NCBI GenBank assembly: GCA_965206445.1
Contig: CBDBJR010000002.1
Span: 1,488,001 to 1,552,000, forward strand
Source: CBDBJR01 sp965206445
GTDB lineage: Bacteria > Pseudomonadota > Gammaproteobacteria > Arenicellales > Poriferihabitantaceae
Reading direction: 5' to 3'
Length of the DNA: 64,000 nt
The translations under genes were made by a program, and so were the position numbers. This document shows positions 1-9,057 of the stretch, one piece after another; position 1 is the first letter of the stretch; each line of letters begins with the position of its first letter. The notes under the pieces are model-generated. The model made no database searches, had not been told where the DNA came from, and saw nothing but the letters and a program-made list of their open reading frames with translations.

Positions 1-1
1 G

Positions 2-895
2 GATGTCGGCTCCGAGATGACGGCGATGCTTCAATCACTGAAGCATCGCGGCCCCGATTCCACCGGCTTTGCACTGTATGGCAGTGTGGCTGATGATCGG
101 CGCGTGATGCGGTTCAAGGTGGCCGAACGGGAGGACATGCGCAAGGGTTTCGACATCCATCAGCAGGTGGTGCAGCGGCAGCAATTGGTCGCCGAGCGGC
201 TGAAGCAGCTCGGCGCCAACATTATCAGCCACGATCAGCCGACCGAATATTCCCATCGCTATGTCTTTTCATACGCCGGCGATATCCGTCAGCTGGTCGA
301 TTTTGTCGAAGATATCGACAACGTTGAAATTCTTTCCATCGGCCACAGTCTGGAGTTGATCAAAGACCTGGGCGATGCCGACACGGTCGCCGGGCAGTAT
401 GCGCTGTCCGGGTTTCACGGCACGCATGCGATTGGCCACACCCGCATGGCGACCGAGTCGGATGTCGATATTCGTTCAGCGCATCCGTACTGGGGGTATC
501 CGTTCAGCGACGTCTCGGTGGTGCACAATGGGCAGTTGACCAACTACTGGACGTTCAGACGCGCAATGGAGCGGCTGGGGCATCGCTTCTTGTCCGACTG
601 CGATTCCGAATTGATTGCGGTGTATATTGCCAATCGCATTGCCGCCGGTGATGATCTGGAGCAGGCGATGGCGCGGTCGGTGGACGAATTGGACGGCGTG
701 TTTACCTATCTGGTCGCCACCCAGGATCAACTGGGCATGGCCAAGGACGTCATGGCGGCCAAGCCGATGGTGCTGTATGAAAGCGACGATTTCATTGGTC
801 TGGCGTCGGAGGAGGTTGCGATCCGAAGCATTTTCCCGAATGAAATCAAAACCTGGGATCCGTATGAAGGCGAGGTGCGAGTATGGCAGACGTAA
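2..895 (+). CDS. glxB: GlxB/MgsA-type class II glutamine amidotransferase (5' partial)
   Basis: The frame is open to the window edge (GAT at 2-4), so the catalytic N-terminal Cys and the true start lie outside. Visible residues match the class II glutamine amidotransferase domain of split glutamate-synthase systems: HRGPDSTGF near the start, GHTRMATES and a VVHNGQLTNY segment. In this family the domain releases ammonia from glutamine for a partner FMN subunit (GlxD). The stop overlaps the glxC start by 13 bp, so translation is probably coupled. GlxBCD-like sets include N-methylglutamate synthase (MgsABC) of methylamine catabolism. The methylated-amine genes elsewhere in the window favour that role, but the exact substrate is inferred. 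Confidence 0.85.
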   Translation, partial: DVGSEMTAMLQSLKHRGPDSTGFALYGSVADDRRVMRFKVAEREDMRKGFDIHQQVVQRQQLVAERLKQLGANIISHDQPTEYSHRYVFSYAGDIRQLVDFVEDIDNVEILSIGHSLELIKDLGDADTVAGQYALSGFHGTHAIGHTRMATESDVDIRSAHPYWGYPFSDVSVVHNGQLTNYWTFRRAMERLGHRFLSDCDSELIAVYIANRIAAGDDLEQAMARSVDELDGVFTYLVATQDQLGMAKDVMAAKPMVLYESDDFIGLASEEVAIRSIFPNEIKTWDPYEGEVRVWQT

Positions 896-1722
896 AAGAC
901 AAGTCCCATGATATGGGGCTGCATGTCGAGCAGTTGACCGGCAGAACGCAGCAGCGATTTTTTAACGCGGCGGCGGATGAGAGTTTCACCTACCCGTGGT
1001 CGTATCCGGTCGATGTCGAGCAGACGGCCGAGTTCGATGCGGCCGAGCTTGAGGCGACCGAGATCAACCTGAAAATCCGGCAGTTGATGCAGGCCGGCTA
1101 CGGCACGATTACCGTCCACAATCCGCGCGCCCGGCATGCGGTCGGGGTCGGCATTTTGAATCGCCTCCAGCTGAATTTCGTCGGCAGTCTGGGCTACTTT
1201 GGCTGCGGTTTGGTGGATGGCCCGAATATTCACATCTCCGGTCGCGTCGGCTGGTCCTGCGGTGAGAACATGATGGCCGGCACCATCCTGATTGACGGCA
1301 ACGCCGGCTCCACGTTTGGCGCGGCGATTCGCGGCGGTGATCTGGTGTGCCGCGGTGACGTCGGCTCGCGCACCGGGATCGACCAAAAGGGCGGCACCGT
1401 CATTGTCGGCGGGCGCAGCGGTGCGTTTTCCGGTTTTATGATGCAGCGCGGGCGCATGGTCATCTGCGGCGACGCGGGCAAGAATCTGGGCGATTCGATG
1501 TACGACGGGACGATTTATGTCGGCGGCGACGTGGCCGAGCTGGGGGTGGATTGTGTGCCCGGCGAGATGACCGAAGTCGATGTCAACTGGCTGACCACCA
1601 AGCTGGGGTTGTATCAGATTACCCCGCCGTGCAGCATCGACAACATGAAGAAGTTTGTTTCCGGCAAGCAGCTGTGGAATTATGACAATCTGGAGCCGGC
1701 TGAGAAGAAGCTGGTTTTATGA
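883..1722 (+). CDS. glxC: GlxC/MgsB-type GXGXG-motif protein
   Basis: This 279-aa protein is the stand-alone version of the glutamate synthase C-terminal GXGXG beta-helix domain. A run of glycine-rich turns (IDGNAGSTFGAAIRGGD, CRGDVGSRTG, VGGRSGAFSG, CGDAGKNLGDSM) occupies residues ~130-220. In the split enzyme it is structural and joins the amidotransferase (GlxB) to the FMN subunit (GlxD). It starts inside the end of glxB. Its stop overlaps the next ORF in an ATGA arrangement. In related operons glxD normally follows directly; here a foreign-looking gene intervenes. Confidence 0.85.
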   Translation: MADVKDKSHDMGLHVEQLTGRTQQRFFNAAADESFTYPWSYPVDVEQTAEFDAAELEATEINLKIRQLMQAGYGTITVHNPRARHAVGVGILNRLQLNFVGSLGYFGCGLVDGPNIHISGRVGWSCGENMMAGTILIDGNAGSTFGAAIRGGDLVCRGDVGSRTGIDQKGGTVIVGGRSGAFSGFMMQRGRMVICGDAGKNLGDSMYDGTIYVGGDVAELGVDCVPGEMTEVDVNWLTTKLGLYQITPPCSIDNMKKFVSGKQLWNYDNLEPAEKKLVL

Positions 1723-1772
1723 GCATAACGCAGCGAGAAAATGCTATGAGCATAACGCAACGAGAAGATACG
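1719..1772 (+). repeat. 27-bp tandem duplication at a gene start
   Basis: Two nearly identical 27-bp units (1719-1745, 1746-1772), each starting ATGAGCATAACGCA, duplicate the start codon and first nine codons of the inserted gene. This gives two in-frame candidate starts. Confidence 0.8.
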
Positions 1773-2417
1773 CTGTTTGAAGCATGGAGAAAGCCGCTTG
1801 AGCAGGATGACCTGGATTTCGTAATGGATGGCGTGGTTTGTGAGGACGCTTATGCCAAGTCGGATCCGAAAATCCTCTTTGTTCTCAAGGAACCGAATGG
1901 AAACAATGACGGTGATATTCGAAAATATATGTCGGAGGGCGGGAAGACGTGGATGTCAATTGCCTACTGGGCATATGGCATACAATGTCCAAGTACCGAG
2001 TTGCTGACGACATGGGAGGATATTTGTAAACACCGGAGCTCAAAGGAACAGAGGGAAAAAATATTGCGGAGTGTCTGTGCAATGAATCTGAAGAAATCGC
2101 CGGGGGGCGGCGTGGCCAAAGATAAAGAGATAGATGGCTTCGTAAAACAATACAAGACGGAATTGCAAACACAGTATGACATTTACAATCCCGACCTGAC
2201 GATTTGTTGCGGTAAGTCTGTGTCGGATTGGGGTTGGGTACGCGACATCATGGAACATAATGATGACTGGAAAATTACGACTAGAGGAGTGTGGTGGTAC
2301 CAGCGGAGTCCCAACAAATATGTTATTGACTGGTTACATCCGGCTGCCCGTTGTCCGGAACATTTGATGTTTTACGGCTTGGTAGATGCCGTGAATGAAA
2401 TATATGGCAATGCCTGA
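1719..2417 (+). CDS. Unknown protein, possibly uracil-DNA-glycosylase-like fold
   Basis: This 232-aa protein is inserted between glxC and glxD and is visibly AT-richer than both. LFVLKEPN (residues ~45-52) and IDWLHPAAR near the C-terminus sit where UDG-superfamily proteins carry their N-terminal strand motif and C-terminal HPS-type motif, with a YNPDLTICCGKS strand between. The assignment to that fold is tentative. The N-terminus is a tandem 27-bp duplication (MSITQRENA then MSITQREDT), so the start may be 1719 or 1746. The ATGA overlap with glxC favours coupling at 1719. Base composition and position suggest acquisition into the operon. Confidence 0.6.
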   Translation: MSITQRENAMSITQREDTLFEAWRKPLEQDDLDFVMDGVVCEDAYAKSDPKILFVLKEPNGNNDGDIRKYMSEGGKTWMSIAYWAYGIQCPSTELLTTWEDICKHRSSKEQREKILRSVCAMNLKKSPGGGVAKDKEIDGFVKQYKTELQTQYDIYNPDLTICCGKSVSDWGWVRDIMEHNDDWKITTRGVWWYQRSPNKYVIDWLHPAARCPEHLMFYGLVDAVNEIYGNA

Positions 2418-2465
2418 TCCGGTCACCTCAACCCAACATCCCAATTACAACCGATAGCAATCACT

Positions 2466-3809
2466 ATGTCTGATCAAGCAAAAAGAGACGTCAACACCCT
2501 GGGGCAGAGCTTCATGTTTCCGCCCGAGGTGATTGACGATATTCATATCAAGTCGGAACTCGGGCGCTACCGTATGCGCGGGTTCTCGCTGTTCAAGAAA
2601 ATTCCGACCTGGGACGACCTGACGTTTATGCCGGGTACGCTGACGCGCTTCGTGATTGAAGGCTACCGCGAAAAATGCCTGACCAAAACAATTATCGGCC
2701 CCAAAGCCAAACGCCCGCTCGAGTTGGATATCCCGGTCTACATCACCGGCATGAGCTTCGGCGCGCTGTCGTATGAGGCGAAAACCGCGCTGGCGCGCGG
2801 CGCGACGATGGCCGGTACCGCCACCTGCTCCGGCGAGGGCGGCATGATCCCGGATGAGCGCCGCTATTCGGACAAGTGGTTTTATCAGTGCATCCAATCG
2901 CGCTACGGCTTCAACCCGAACCATTTGCGGCTGGCCGACTGTGTCGAATTTTTTATCGGCCAGGGCTGTAAAGTCGGTCTGGGCGGCCACTTGATGGGGC
3001 AGAAAGTGACCGATCAGGTGGCGGAAATGCGCTCATTGCCGGCCGGCATTGACCAGCGCTCTCCGGCCCGCCATCCCGATTGGCTGGGGCCGGATGATCT
3101 GGCGCTGAAGATCAACGAGATCCGCGAGGCGACCAACGGGGAGATTCCGATTCAGCTCAAACTGGGCGCCGCGCGCGTCTACGACGATGTGCGCATGGCG
3201 GCGAAAACCGGCCCGGATTCGATTTATATCGACGGCATGGAAGGCGGCACCGGCGCCGGCCCGCACCTGGCAACCGAGGAAACCGGTATCCCGGGCATTG
3301 CCGCGATTCGACAGGCGCGCCGGGCGATTGAAGACGTCGGCAAGGCCGACGAGATCTCGCTGGTGTATGCCGGTGGCATCCGCAATGGCGGCGATGTGGC
3401 CAAGGCGCTTGCCCTGGGCGCCGATGCGGTGGCGATCGGCCACAGTGCGCTGATGGCGTTGAATTGCAACAAGGCGATTCCGGAGGCGGATTTTCCGAAA
3501 GAGATCGGGGTCGAAGCCGGCTACTGCTATCATTGCCACACCGGCCGCTGTCCGGTCGGCGTGGCGACGCAGGACCCGGTGCTGCGCCAGCGCTTGAACC
3601 CGGACCAGGCCGCCGAGCGGGTGTACAATTTTCTGCATACGCTGACGATAGAGGCGCAGTTGCTGGCGCGCGCCTGCGGCAAAACCAACATCCATTCACT
3701 CGAACCGGAAGACCTTGCGGCGCTGACGATGGAAGCCTCGGCATTGGCGCAGGTGCCACTGGCGGGGACGCAGTACACCGTCGGGCAGCCGGATATGAAC
3801 CGTTTCTAA
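2466..3809 (+). CDS. glxD: GlxD/MgsC-type FMN-binding glutamate synthase domain protein
   Basis: This 447-aa protein corresponds to the FMN/Fe-S central domain of glutamate synthase. It has MSFGALS and GTATCSGEGG near residues 98-123, the QLKLGAARVYDDV strand, DGMEGGTGAGP and AGGIRNGGDVAKA phosphate-binding segments, and a 3Fe-4S cysteine set C354, C357, C362. It would catalyse the reductive transfer step in the GlxBCD complex, plausibly forming N-methylglutamate from methylamine and glutamate. There is no clear ribosome-binding site before 2466, consistent with original coupling to glxC before the 1719-2417 gene was inserted. Confidence 0.88.
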   Translation: MSDQAKRDVNTLGQSFMFPPEVIDDIHIKSELGRYRMRGFSLFKKIPTWDDLTFMPGTLTRFVIEGYREKCLTKTIIGPKAKRPLELDIPVYITGMSFGALSYEAKTALARGATMAGTATCSGEGGMIPDERRYSDKWFYQCIQSRYGFNPNHLRLADCVEFFIGQGCKVGLGGHLMGQKVTDQVAEMRSLPAGIDQRSPARHPDWLGPDDLALKINEIREATNGEIPIQLKLGAARVYDDVRMAAKTGPDSIYIDGMEGGTGAGPHLATEETGIPGIAAIRQARRAIEDVGKADEISLVYAGGIRNGGDVAKALALGADAVAIGHSALMALNCNKAIPEADFPKEIGVEAGYCYHCHTGRCPVGVATQDPVLRQRLNPDQAAERVYNFLHTLTIEAQLLARACGKTNIHSLEPEDLAALTMEASALAQVPLAGTQYTVGQPDMNRF

Positions 3810-3821
3810 AGGAGCAGATCA

Positions 3822-4205
3822 ATGAGCGAAGATATCGATCGTTTTTTACAGTCGGACGGCCTCGACAGCCGCCGCGAACAGGAAATCGGGCAGCACATCG
3901 GCTATCGCTATGATGTCAACCTGTTGCCGGACATGGCGCGCTGCACGCCGTTTCTGACCCGCTATATGGCGATCATGGGCTGGCAGGATATGAACTGGCT
4001 GGAAGACGTGCACATGGGGTATGAAGACGGCAAACTGGCGGTGTTCGATCGCAACGTGAACGGCTGGGTGCAGGTGCCGGATAACCTGACGCTGCCGGAC
4101 AATCAGCAGGACCGCGATATGCTGGCGCGTGAGCTGCTGGTCAAGTTTCAAATGTCGTCGGAGCACCCGATGGTCGATCTGATGAACGCCTACAAGAAGT
4201 TTTAA
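3822..4205 (+). CDS. Unknown small protein in glx operon
   Basis: This 127-aa protein lies 12 bp after glxD with a good ribosome-binding site (AAGGAG, 8 nt before ATG), so it is almost certainly expressed with glxBCD. It is acidic and aromatic-rich (NLLPDMARCTPFL, MGWQDMNWLEDVHMGYEDG) and ends in NAYKKF. There is no signal peptide or membrane segment. I do not recognise the family. Its position suggests an accessory role in the glutamate-synthase-like complex. Confidence 0.7.
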   Translation: MSEDIDRFLQSDGLDSRREQEIGQHIGYRYDVNLLPDMARCTPFLTRYMAIMGWQDMNWLEDVHMGYEDGKLAVFDRNVNGWVQVPDNLTLPDNQQDRDMLARELLVKFQMSSEHPMVDLMNAYKKF

Positions 4206-4242
4206 TCGGTTCGGGCTGGCGGCGCGACTACCGGGGCGGGCA

Positions 4243-4878
4243 TTGGGCACCGACGGCAGGGCCGGGCAGGGGACGCCGCCTGACGACGCGGTCGAACCGG
4301 ATGCGCTGCAACGGCAGTTCATCGGCTGGCAATGTCGGATTCGACAATACGCCGTGAGAAAGCAGGCCGGTCAGCCGTCCGCCGGTATGCGCCCGCAGGT
4401 GGTGGTTGACGGCAAACCGGTGGCGGCGATAACGGTATTGATCATCTATCGGCAGCCGGAAGCAGTCACCGCACAGTTCCGGTTTATCGTACAGCGCTCG
4501 CGCGACCCGCGGATGCGTTATGAGGCGGCATTGGAGCTGCTGGCGGCGCACTACTATCAATTGCCGGATACGTTTGCCGGGTCGCTCACGGCGGTGTTCT
4601 CCCTGGAGAGCCGGTTGGCCGCCGAGCTGATTGCGGGCGGGCGATGCGGGCTACAGTTTGTGCAGGCCAATCAGGGTTATACTCTGGAATGCACGGTAGC
4701 GTCGCTGCCGTGGTCATCGCCGGCCTGCCAGACTACGTATTGGCACAATTACCTGTTTCATCCGCAGCTGCCGGGGCGGGTGCGGGTGCTGGGCTTTTAT
4801 CCCGACTGGGCGAGCTCGTCGGCATTCAAGATTCGATCTGACCCGGCGCCGGGAGCGCGCAGTCGCGCCGCCGGGTGA
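4243..4878 (+). CDS. Hypothetical protein before pdxJ
   Basis: An open frame of up to 211 aa fills the gap between the glx operon and pdxJ. The start is uncertain: TTG at 4243, or the first in-frame ATG at 4387 (163 aa). From about residue 50 the sequence alternates beta-strand-like segments (PVAAITVLIIY, AQFRFIVQRS) with an amphipathic helix (RYEAALELLAAHYY). This looks like real protein rather than a shadow frame. No family recognised. Confidence 0.5.
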   Translation: MGTDGRAGQGTPPDDAVEPDALQRQFIGWQCRIRQYAVRKQAGQPSAGMRPQVVVDGKPVAAITVLIIYRQPEAVTAQFRFIVQRSRDPRMRYEAALELLAAHYYQLPDTFAGSLTAVFSLESRLAAELIAGGRCGLQFVQANQGYTLECTVASLPWSSPACQTTYWHNYLFHPQLPGRVRVLGFYPDWASSSAFKIRSDPAPGARSRAAG

Positions 4879-4890
4879 CCGGTTTGCCGT

Positions 4891-5637
4891 ATGACGAAGA
4901 CAAAAACCAATCTGAGTGTCAACCTCAACAAAATTGCGCTGCTGCGCAACTCGCGCGGGCGTGATTACCCCAATGTGCTCGATTTTGCCCGGCGTTTTGT
5001 CGCGCTTGGCGTGGACGGCATTACCATCCATCCGCGTCAGGATGAACGCCATATCAAGCGTCAGGATGCCGCTGATCTGGCGGCGTATTTGCGCCCGACC
5101 GAGGTTGAACTGAATATCGAAGGTTATCCTTCCGCCGATTTCCTGCACTTGATCGAGCAGACCCGGCCGCACCAATGCACGCTGGTGCCGGATAGCGAAA
5201 CGCAATTGACGTCGGACCACGGCTGGGACGTTGTGCCGTCAACGGCGCTGCTGGAATCGGCATTGCAGCGGCTGCGGGCGGCCGGTGTGCGCAGCGCGCT
5301 GTTTCTCGACCCGCAGGTCGATCAGGTTACCGCCGCGGCCGGGGTGGGCTGTGACCGGGTTGAATTGTATACCGAAAGCTATGCTGTGGCTTGCCGGCAG
5401 GGCGGCGACTCCGCGCTGCTGCGACGCTATCAACAGGCCGCGCAAGCAGCCGTGTCTGTGGGGCTGGGTGTGAATGCCGGGCATGATCTGGACCTGGATA
5501 ACCTGGCGGCGTTTTTATCCGCTGTTGGCCCGGTGCTGGAAGTCTCCATCGGTCATGCGCTGCTGGTCGAGTGCATCGAGCAGGGCATCGACGCCACCGT
5601 GAGCGCGTATCGGCAGATATGCGCGGGCGGCACATGA
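4891..5637 (+). CDS. pdxJ: Pyridoxine 5'-phosphate synthase PdxJ
   Basis: PdxJ condenses 1-deoxy-xylulose 5-phosphate with 3-amino-2-oxopropyl phosphate in vitamin B6 synthesis. The 248-aa length is typical. Family signatures are present: the N-terminal VNLNKIALLRN segment, DGITIHPRQDERHI, ELNIEGYPS, CTLVPDSETQLTSDHGWDV, and the C-terminal GLGVNAGHDLDLDNL phosphate-binding segment followed by VSIGHALL. PLP serves the aminotransferase in this window, but no dedicated link is visible. Confidence 0.93.
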   Translation: MTKTKTNLSVNLNKIALLRNSRGRDYPNVLDFARRFVALGVDGITIHPRQDERHIKRQDAADLAAYLRPTEVELNIEGYPSADFLHLIEQTRPHQCTLVPDSETQLTSDHGWDVVPSTALLESALQRLRAAGVRSALFLDPQVDQVTAAAGVGCDRVELYTESYAVACRQGGDSALLRRYQQAAQAAVSVGLGVNAGHDLDLDNLAAFLSAVGPVLEVSIGHALLVECIEQGIDATVSAYRQICAGGT

Positions 5638-5689
5638 GGGCAGGCGGCGGCGTGGTCGTTTTTCCCGTGAACGAGAAAAAAAAAGTGCG

Positions 5690-5695
5690 TATAAT
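5690..5695 (+). promoter_or_regulatory. Candidate -10 hexamer for the DUF1989-GcvT gene
   Basis: A perfect TATAAT follows an A-rich tract about 66 nt upstream of the ATG at 5762. A matching -35 is not convincing, so only the -10 is called. Confidence 0.35.
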
Positions 5696-5761
5696 CACCA
5701 CACGATTTGCCGCTATGTTACCGACTGCTGCGGCAATTGAATACGACTGGAGGCTATCGGC

Positions 5762-8107
5762 ATGAATACCCGCACTGCCGCCGCACTGCGCCAACCCGGT
5801 CTGGGTGAGGCCTGGTCAGGCAAAGAGCGTTACACGGTCAAAGGGCTGGGCCTGGCGGCGATTCCGCTGCTGGCCGGCGATGAGGTGCAGATCGTGGACC
5901 CGGAAGGGATGCAGCCGGCCAGCATCGTTGCCTTCGACGCCGCCGGCAATGAGCGAACGGCGCAGCTGGGCTTGACCCCGAACGGCACCGGCGCATCGCT
6001 GGCGGCGCTGCTGCAGCGGCAAACCGCAGGACAGCGGTTGCGCGCCGGGCTGGCATCGCTGTCGATTACGCTGGACGGCTGTAAGCCGGCGGTCACGATG
6101 CAGGGCGACACCCCGGCCGGGCACAGTATCCGGTTTGTCAGCGCGGCCGACGTGACCTGCCTGATTGCCGCCAACGGCAGCGACATGGACTTGCAGCAGT
6201 CAACCCCGGCAACCGAACTCATCGTGTATGTTACCCGCAGCCGGCCAGGCGATGGCATTCGACACCAGCCGCCGCCGCCGCTGGCCGATGCGGTGCAGGA
6301 TTTCCGCATTCCCGCCGCGACCGCAGCCAGCTATCTGGTCAAGGCGGGAGAGTACATTCAGGTTATCGACGTGGATGGTCGGCAATGCTCTGATTTTCAG
6401 TGTTTCGATCTGGCCATGCTCGACCGGGGGATTGAGCGCTGCCTCGATGCCACCGCCACCCGTTCGCTGATGGCGTCGGCCTATCCCGGGCCCGGGCTGC
6501 ACGCCCGGTTTTTTGACGTCGAGCTGGAGCCGGTGGTGGAAGTGATACAGGACACCTGCGGGCGGCATGATAGTTTTGGGCTGGCCTGCACCAGCAAGTA
6601 CTATGACGATCTGGGCTACCCCGGCCACGTCAACTGCTCCGATAATTTCAACCGCGCCCTGCAGGCATACCCGATCACACCGCGCAAAGGCTGGATGGCG
6701 ATGAACCTGTTCTTCAATACCTTTTTCGACAGCGCCTACCAGTTGTATTCGGATGAGCCGTGGTCGCGCCCCGGCGACTATGTTTTGTTCCGCGCGCTCA
6801 GGGACATGGTATGCGTCTCGTCATCCTGCAGCGATGATGTCGGCGTGGCCAATGCGTGGAATCCAACCGACATGCACCTGCGGGTGTATCCCCGCTCGGC
6901 GCAGTTCCAGCGCGCCGTTGCCTGGCGTAAAACCACCGACTCCGCACCCGTTATGACCGAACCAACCGGCTTTCATTCCGAATCCTCGAAGCTCACCCGC
7001 AATTTTGTCGAATACAACGGCTATTGGCTGGCAAATGGCTATACCAACCTCGGCGCCATTGCCGAATACTGGGCCTGCCGACAACAGGCTGCGCTGATCG
7101 ATCTGTCGGCGCTGCGCAAATATGAAGTGCTCGGGCCGGATGCGGAGCTGCTGCTGCAGCGGTGTGTTACGCGCGACATGAAAAAGCTGGCGAGCGGGCA
7201 GGTGGTCTACACCGCGATGTGCAATCAGTCGGGCGGGATGATTGATGACGGCACGGTATTCCGCCTGGGGCCGAATAATTTTCGCTGGATTGGCGGCAAT
7301 GATGACGCCGGCCTGTGGCTGCGGGAAAAGGCGGCTGAACTGGGGCTGCGGGCATGGGTAAAAAACGCCACCGATCAACTGCACAATCTACAGCTTCAGG
7401 GGCCGAACAGCCGGCAGATTCTCGAGCAGGTGATATGGACGCGGCCCGACCAGGCGACGGTCGCGGAGCTGAACTGGTTTCGCTTTTCCATCGCCCGTAT
7501 CGGCGACCAATCCGGCCTGCCGGTGCTGGTCTCGCGCACCGGCTATACCGGCGAGCTGGGCTATGAAATATTTTGTCATCCCAGGGATGCCGCCGCTGTC
7601 TGGCGGGCGCTGGCGGTGGCCGGCGCGGCGCACGGCCTCAAGCCAATGGGGCTCGAGGCGTTGGATATGCTGCGCATAGAGGCCGGTCTGATTTTTGCCG
7701 GGCATGAGTTTTGCGAGCAGACCGACCCGTTCGAGGCGGGGATTCCTTTTGTCGTATCGCAGATCAAAGCCGATGATTTCTGCGGCCGTGATGCCCTTAT
7801 TCGACGCCGGCAATCGCCCCGGCTGCGTTTAACCGGGTTGGAGCTGCACGGCAGAGAGCCGGCGGCACACGGTGACGGCGTGTATCATGGACGCCGCAAA
7901 ATCGGCGACATTACCAGCGCAACCTGGTCGCCGATACTGGGTAAAAATATTGCACTGTGCAAACTCAACTGCGAGTTTGACGCACTCGGCACCGCACTTG
8001 AAGTCGGCAAGCTCGATGGACACCAAAAACGCCTGCCGGCCACAGTTGTGCCGCTGCCGCATTTCGACCCGCAGAAACGCCGGGTGCGCGGCGATTATGC
8101 GGTTTGA
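5762..8107 (+). CDS. DUF1989-aminomethyltransferase (GcvT) fusion protein
   Basis: This 781-aa multidomain protein has a strong ribosome-binding site (GGAGG, 8 nt before ATG). Residues ~170-385 match the DUF1989 (urea-carboxylase-associated) family: VKAGEYIQVIDVDGRQCSDF, DTCGRHDSFG at ~264, VNCSDNFNRAL, and RPGDYVLFRA. Residues ~20-160 (AGDEVQIVDPEGMQPAS) look like a second, weaker copy of the same fold. Residues ~400-781 are GcvT/DMGDH-type folate-binding aminomethyltransferase (LIDLSALRKYEVLGPDAE, SRTGYTGELGYEIF, GLEALDMLRIEAG). In this family the GcvT part transfers one-carbon units to tetrahydrofolate. The substrate is unknown, plausibly a methylated amine. The last 27 bp recur in the downstream sulfotransferase array. 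Confidence 0.82.
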   Translation: MNTRTAAALRQPGLGEAWSGKERYTVKGLGLAAIPLLAGDEVQIVDPEGMQPASIVAFDAAGNERTAQLGLTPNGTGASLAALLQRQTAGQRLRAGLASLSITLDGCKPAVTMQGDTPAGHSIRFVSAADVTCLIAANGSDMDLQQSTPATELIVYVTRSRPGDGIRHQPPPPLADAVQDFRIPAATAASYLVKAGEYIQVIDVDGRQCSDFQCFDLAMLDRGIERCLDATATRSLMASAYPGPGLHARFFDVELEPVVEVIQDTCGRHDSFGLACTSKYYDDLGYPGHVNCSDNFNRALQAYPITPRKGWMAMNLFFNTFFDSAYQLYSDEPWSRPGDYVLFRALRDMVCVSSSCSDDVGVANAWNPTDMHLRVYPRSAQFQRAVAWRKTTDSAPVMTEPTGFHSESSKLTRNFVEYNGYWLANGYTNLGAIAEYWACRQQAALIDLSALRKYEVLGPDAELLLQRCVTRDMKKLASGQVVYTAMCNQSGGMIDDGTVFRLGPNNFRWIGGNDDAGLWLREKAAELGLRAWVKNATDQLHNLQLQGPNSRQILEQVIWTRPDQATVAELNWFRFSIARIGDQSGLPVLVSRTGYTGELGYEIFCHPRDAAAVWRALAVAGAAHGLKPMGLEALDMLRIEAGLIFAGHEFCEQTDPFEAGIPFVVSQIKADDFCGRDALIRRRQSPRLRLTGLELHGREPAAHGDGVYHGRRKIGDITSATWSPILGKNIALCKLNCEFDALGTALEVGKLDGHQKRLPATVVPLPHFDPQKRRVRGDYAV

Positions 8108-8160
8108 CTCGAGGTTTGATTGTGATGCTATCTTGCATACGCCCAGGATTGGAGCAAGGA

Positions 8161-8976
8161 ATGCCTGATCAACTTTCCACCAAAGAGCCGGTGCTGGTTT
8201 TCATACATTTACCTAAAACCGGAGGAACCACGCTCAATCATATTTTTTTTGGAAAATTTCCTTATAAAAAAATATTTCATATTTTGAATATTCTGGACTG
8301 TGAAACATTTTTGCAAATGAGCGATGAAAAGCGCAATGAATTCGATTGCATTACAGGACACGTGCCGGCTTGTATTCACAACTTTATTTCTCGCCCTTGC
8401 CGCTACATTATATTACTTCGTGAACCGCTGGAAAGAGCTATTTCAGATTATTATTTTATACTAACAGACACACGACATCCTCGACATGAAAGGTACAATA
8501 GAAAAAAGGTTACTTTGGAAGAACATTTGCAAAAAAACCGCCCCTCTACCCCGGGTATCATAAAACTCCTGCTTTATCCAGAGCTGGAATTGCTTCCCGA
8601 TATCCCGGGAATAGAAAAATGGCGCGGTTTTAAATCATACAAAATGTATTTTGGATCATACAAAATGAATAAAATGAATAAAATGATAGAAGAAAGCAAG
8701 CGAAAATTACGTGAAGACTTTTTCCAGGCAGGCGTACTCGAACGCTTCGGAGAGTTTATATTTCTGCTTTCACGCAGGCTAAAGTGGGACTTGCCTGATT
8801 ATCGCATTGAAAATCGAAATTCCAGCCGTTTTAGGGCTGATGCTCGCAATACGATTGATGCGGAGTTGCTTTCGCATTTCTATGCAGTGAATCGGATAGA
8901 ATATCAGCTGTATGAATATGCATGCAGCCTCTTTGCAGCGCAATGGTCCAGTCGGGAATATCCGGCCCGGCTGTAA
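8161..8976 (+). CDS. Sulfotransferase family protein, array copy 1 (C-terminally frameshifted)
   Basis: This 271-aa PAPS-dependent sulfotransferase is of the Sulfotransfer_2/heparan-sulfate type. It has the 5'-phosphosulfate loop HLPKTGGTTL (residues 16-25) and the 3'-phosphate motif LLREPLERAISDYY with R87 and S95. The start at 8161 was chosen because GGAG lies 6 nt upstream and copy 4 only supports this start. An in-frame TTG at 8104 overlaps the upstream gene. It contains a local duplication (SYKMYFGSYKM). A missing base after 8949, relative to copy 3, shifts the frame and gives a shortened C-terminus ending in REYPARL. AT-rich versus its neighbours. Acceptor substrate unknown. Confidence 0.85.
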   Translation: MPDQLSTKEPVLVFIHLPKTGGTTLNHIFFGKFPYKKIFHILNILDCETFLQMSDEKRNEFDCITGHVPACIHNFISRPCRYIILLREPLERAISDYYFILTDTRHPRHERYNRKKVTLEEHLQKNRPSTPGIIKLLLYPELELLPDIPGIEKWRGFKSYKMYFGSYKMNKMNKMIEESKRKLREDFFQAGVLERFGEFIFLLSRRLKWDLPDYRIENRNSSRFRADARNTIDAELLSHFYAVNRIEYQLYEYACSLFAAQWSSREYPARL

Positions 8977-9057
8977 GTCGCTACAGAATGATGAATCGTT
9001 TTTTGAATCCCTTTTGGAGTCGTCTTTATGGAATCTATTGGCATTTTGCGGAATCGG

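Noticed and set aside
2..3809. Ordinary glutamate synthase GltB
   Set aside because: The three GltB domains are on separate genes in GlxB, GlxC, GlxD order, and no GltD partner is present.
8104..8160. Upstream TTG starts for sulfotransferase copies 1-3
   Set aside because: The extension is derived from the end of the neighbouring gene and is not available in copy 4; the ATG after GGAGCAAGGA fits all four.
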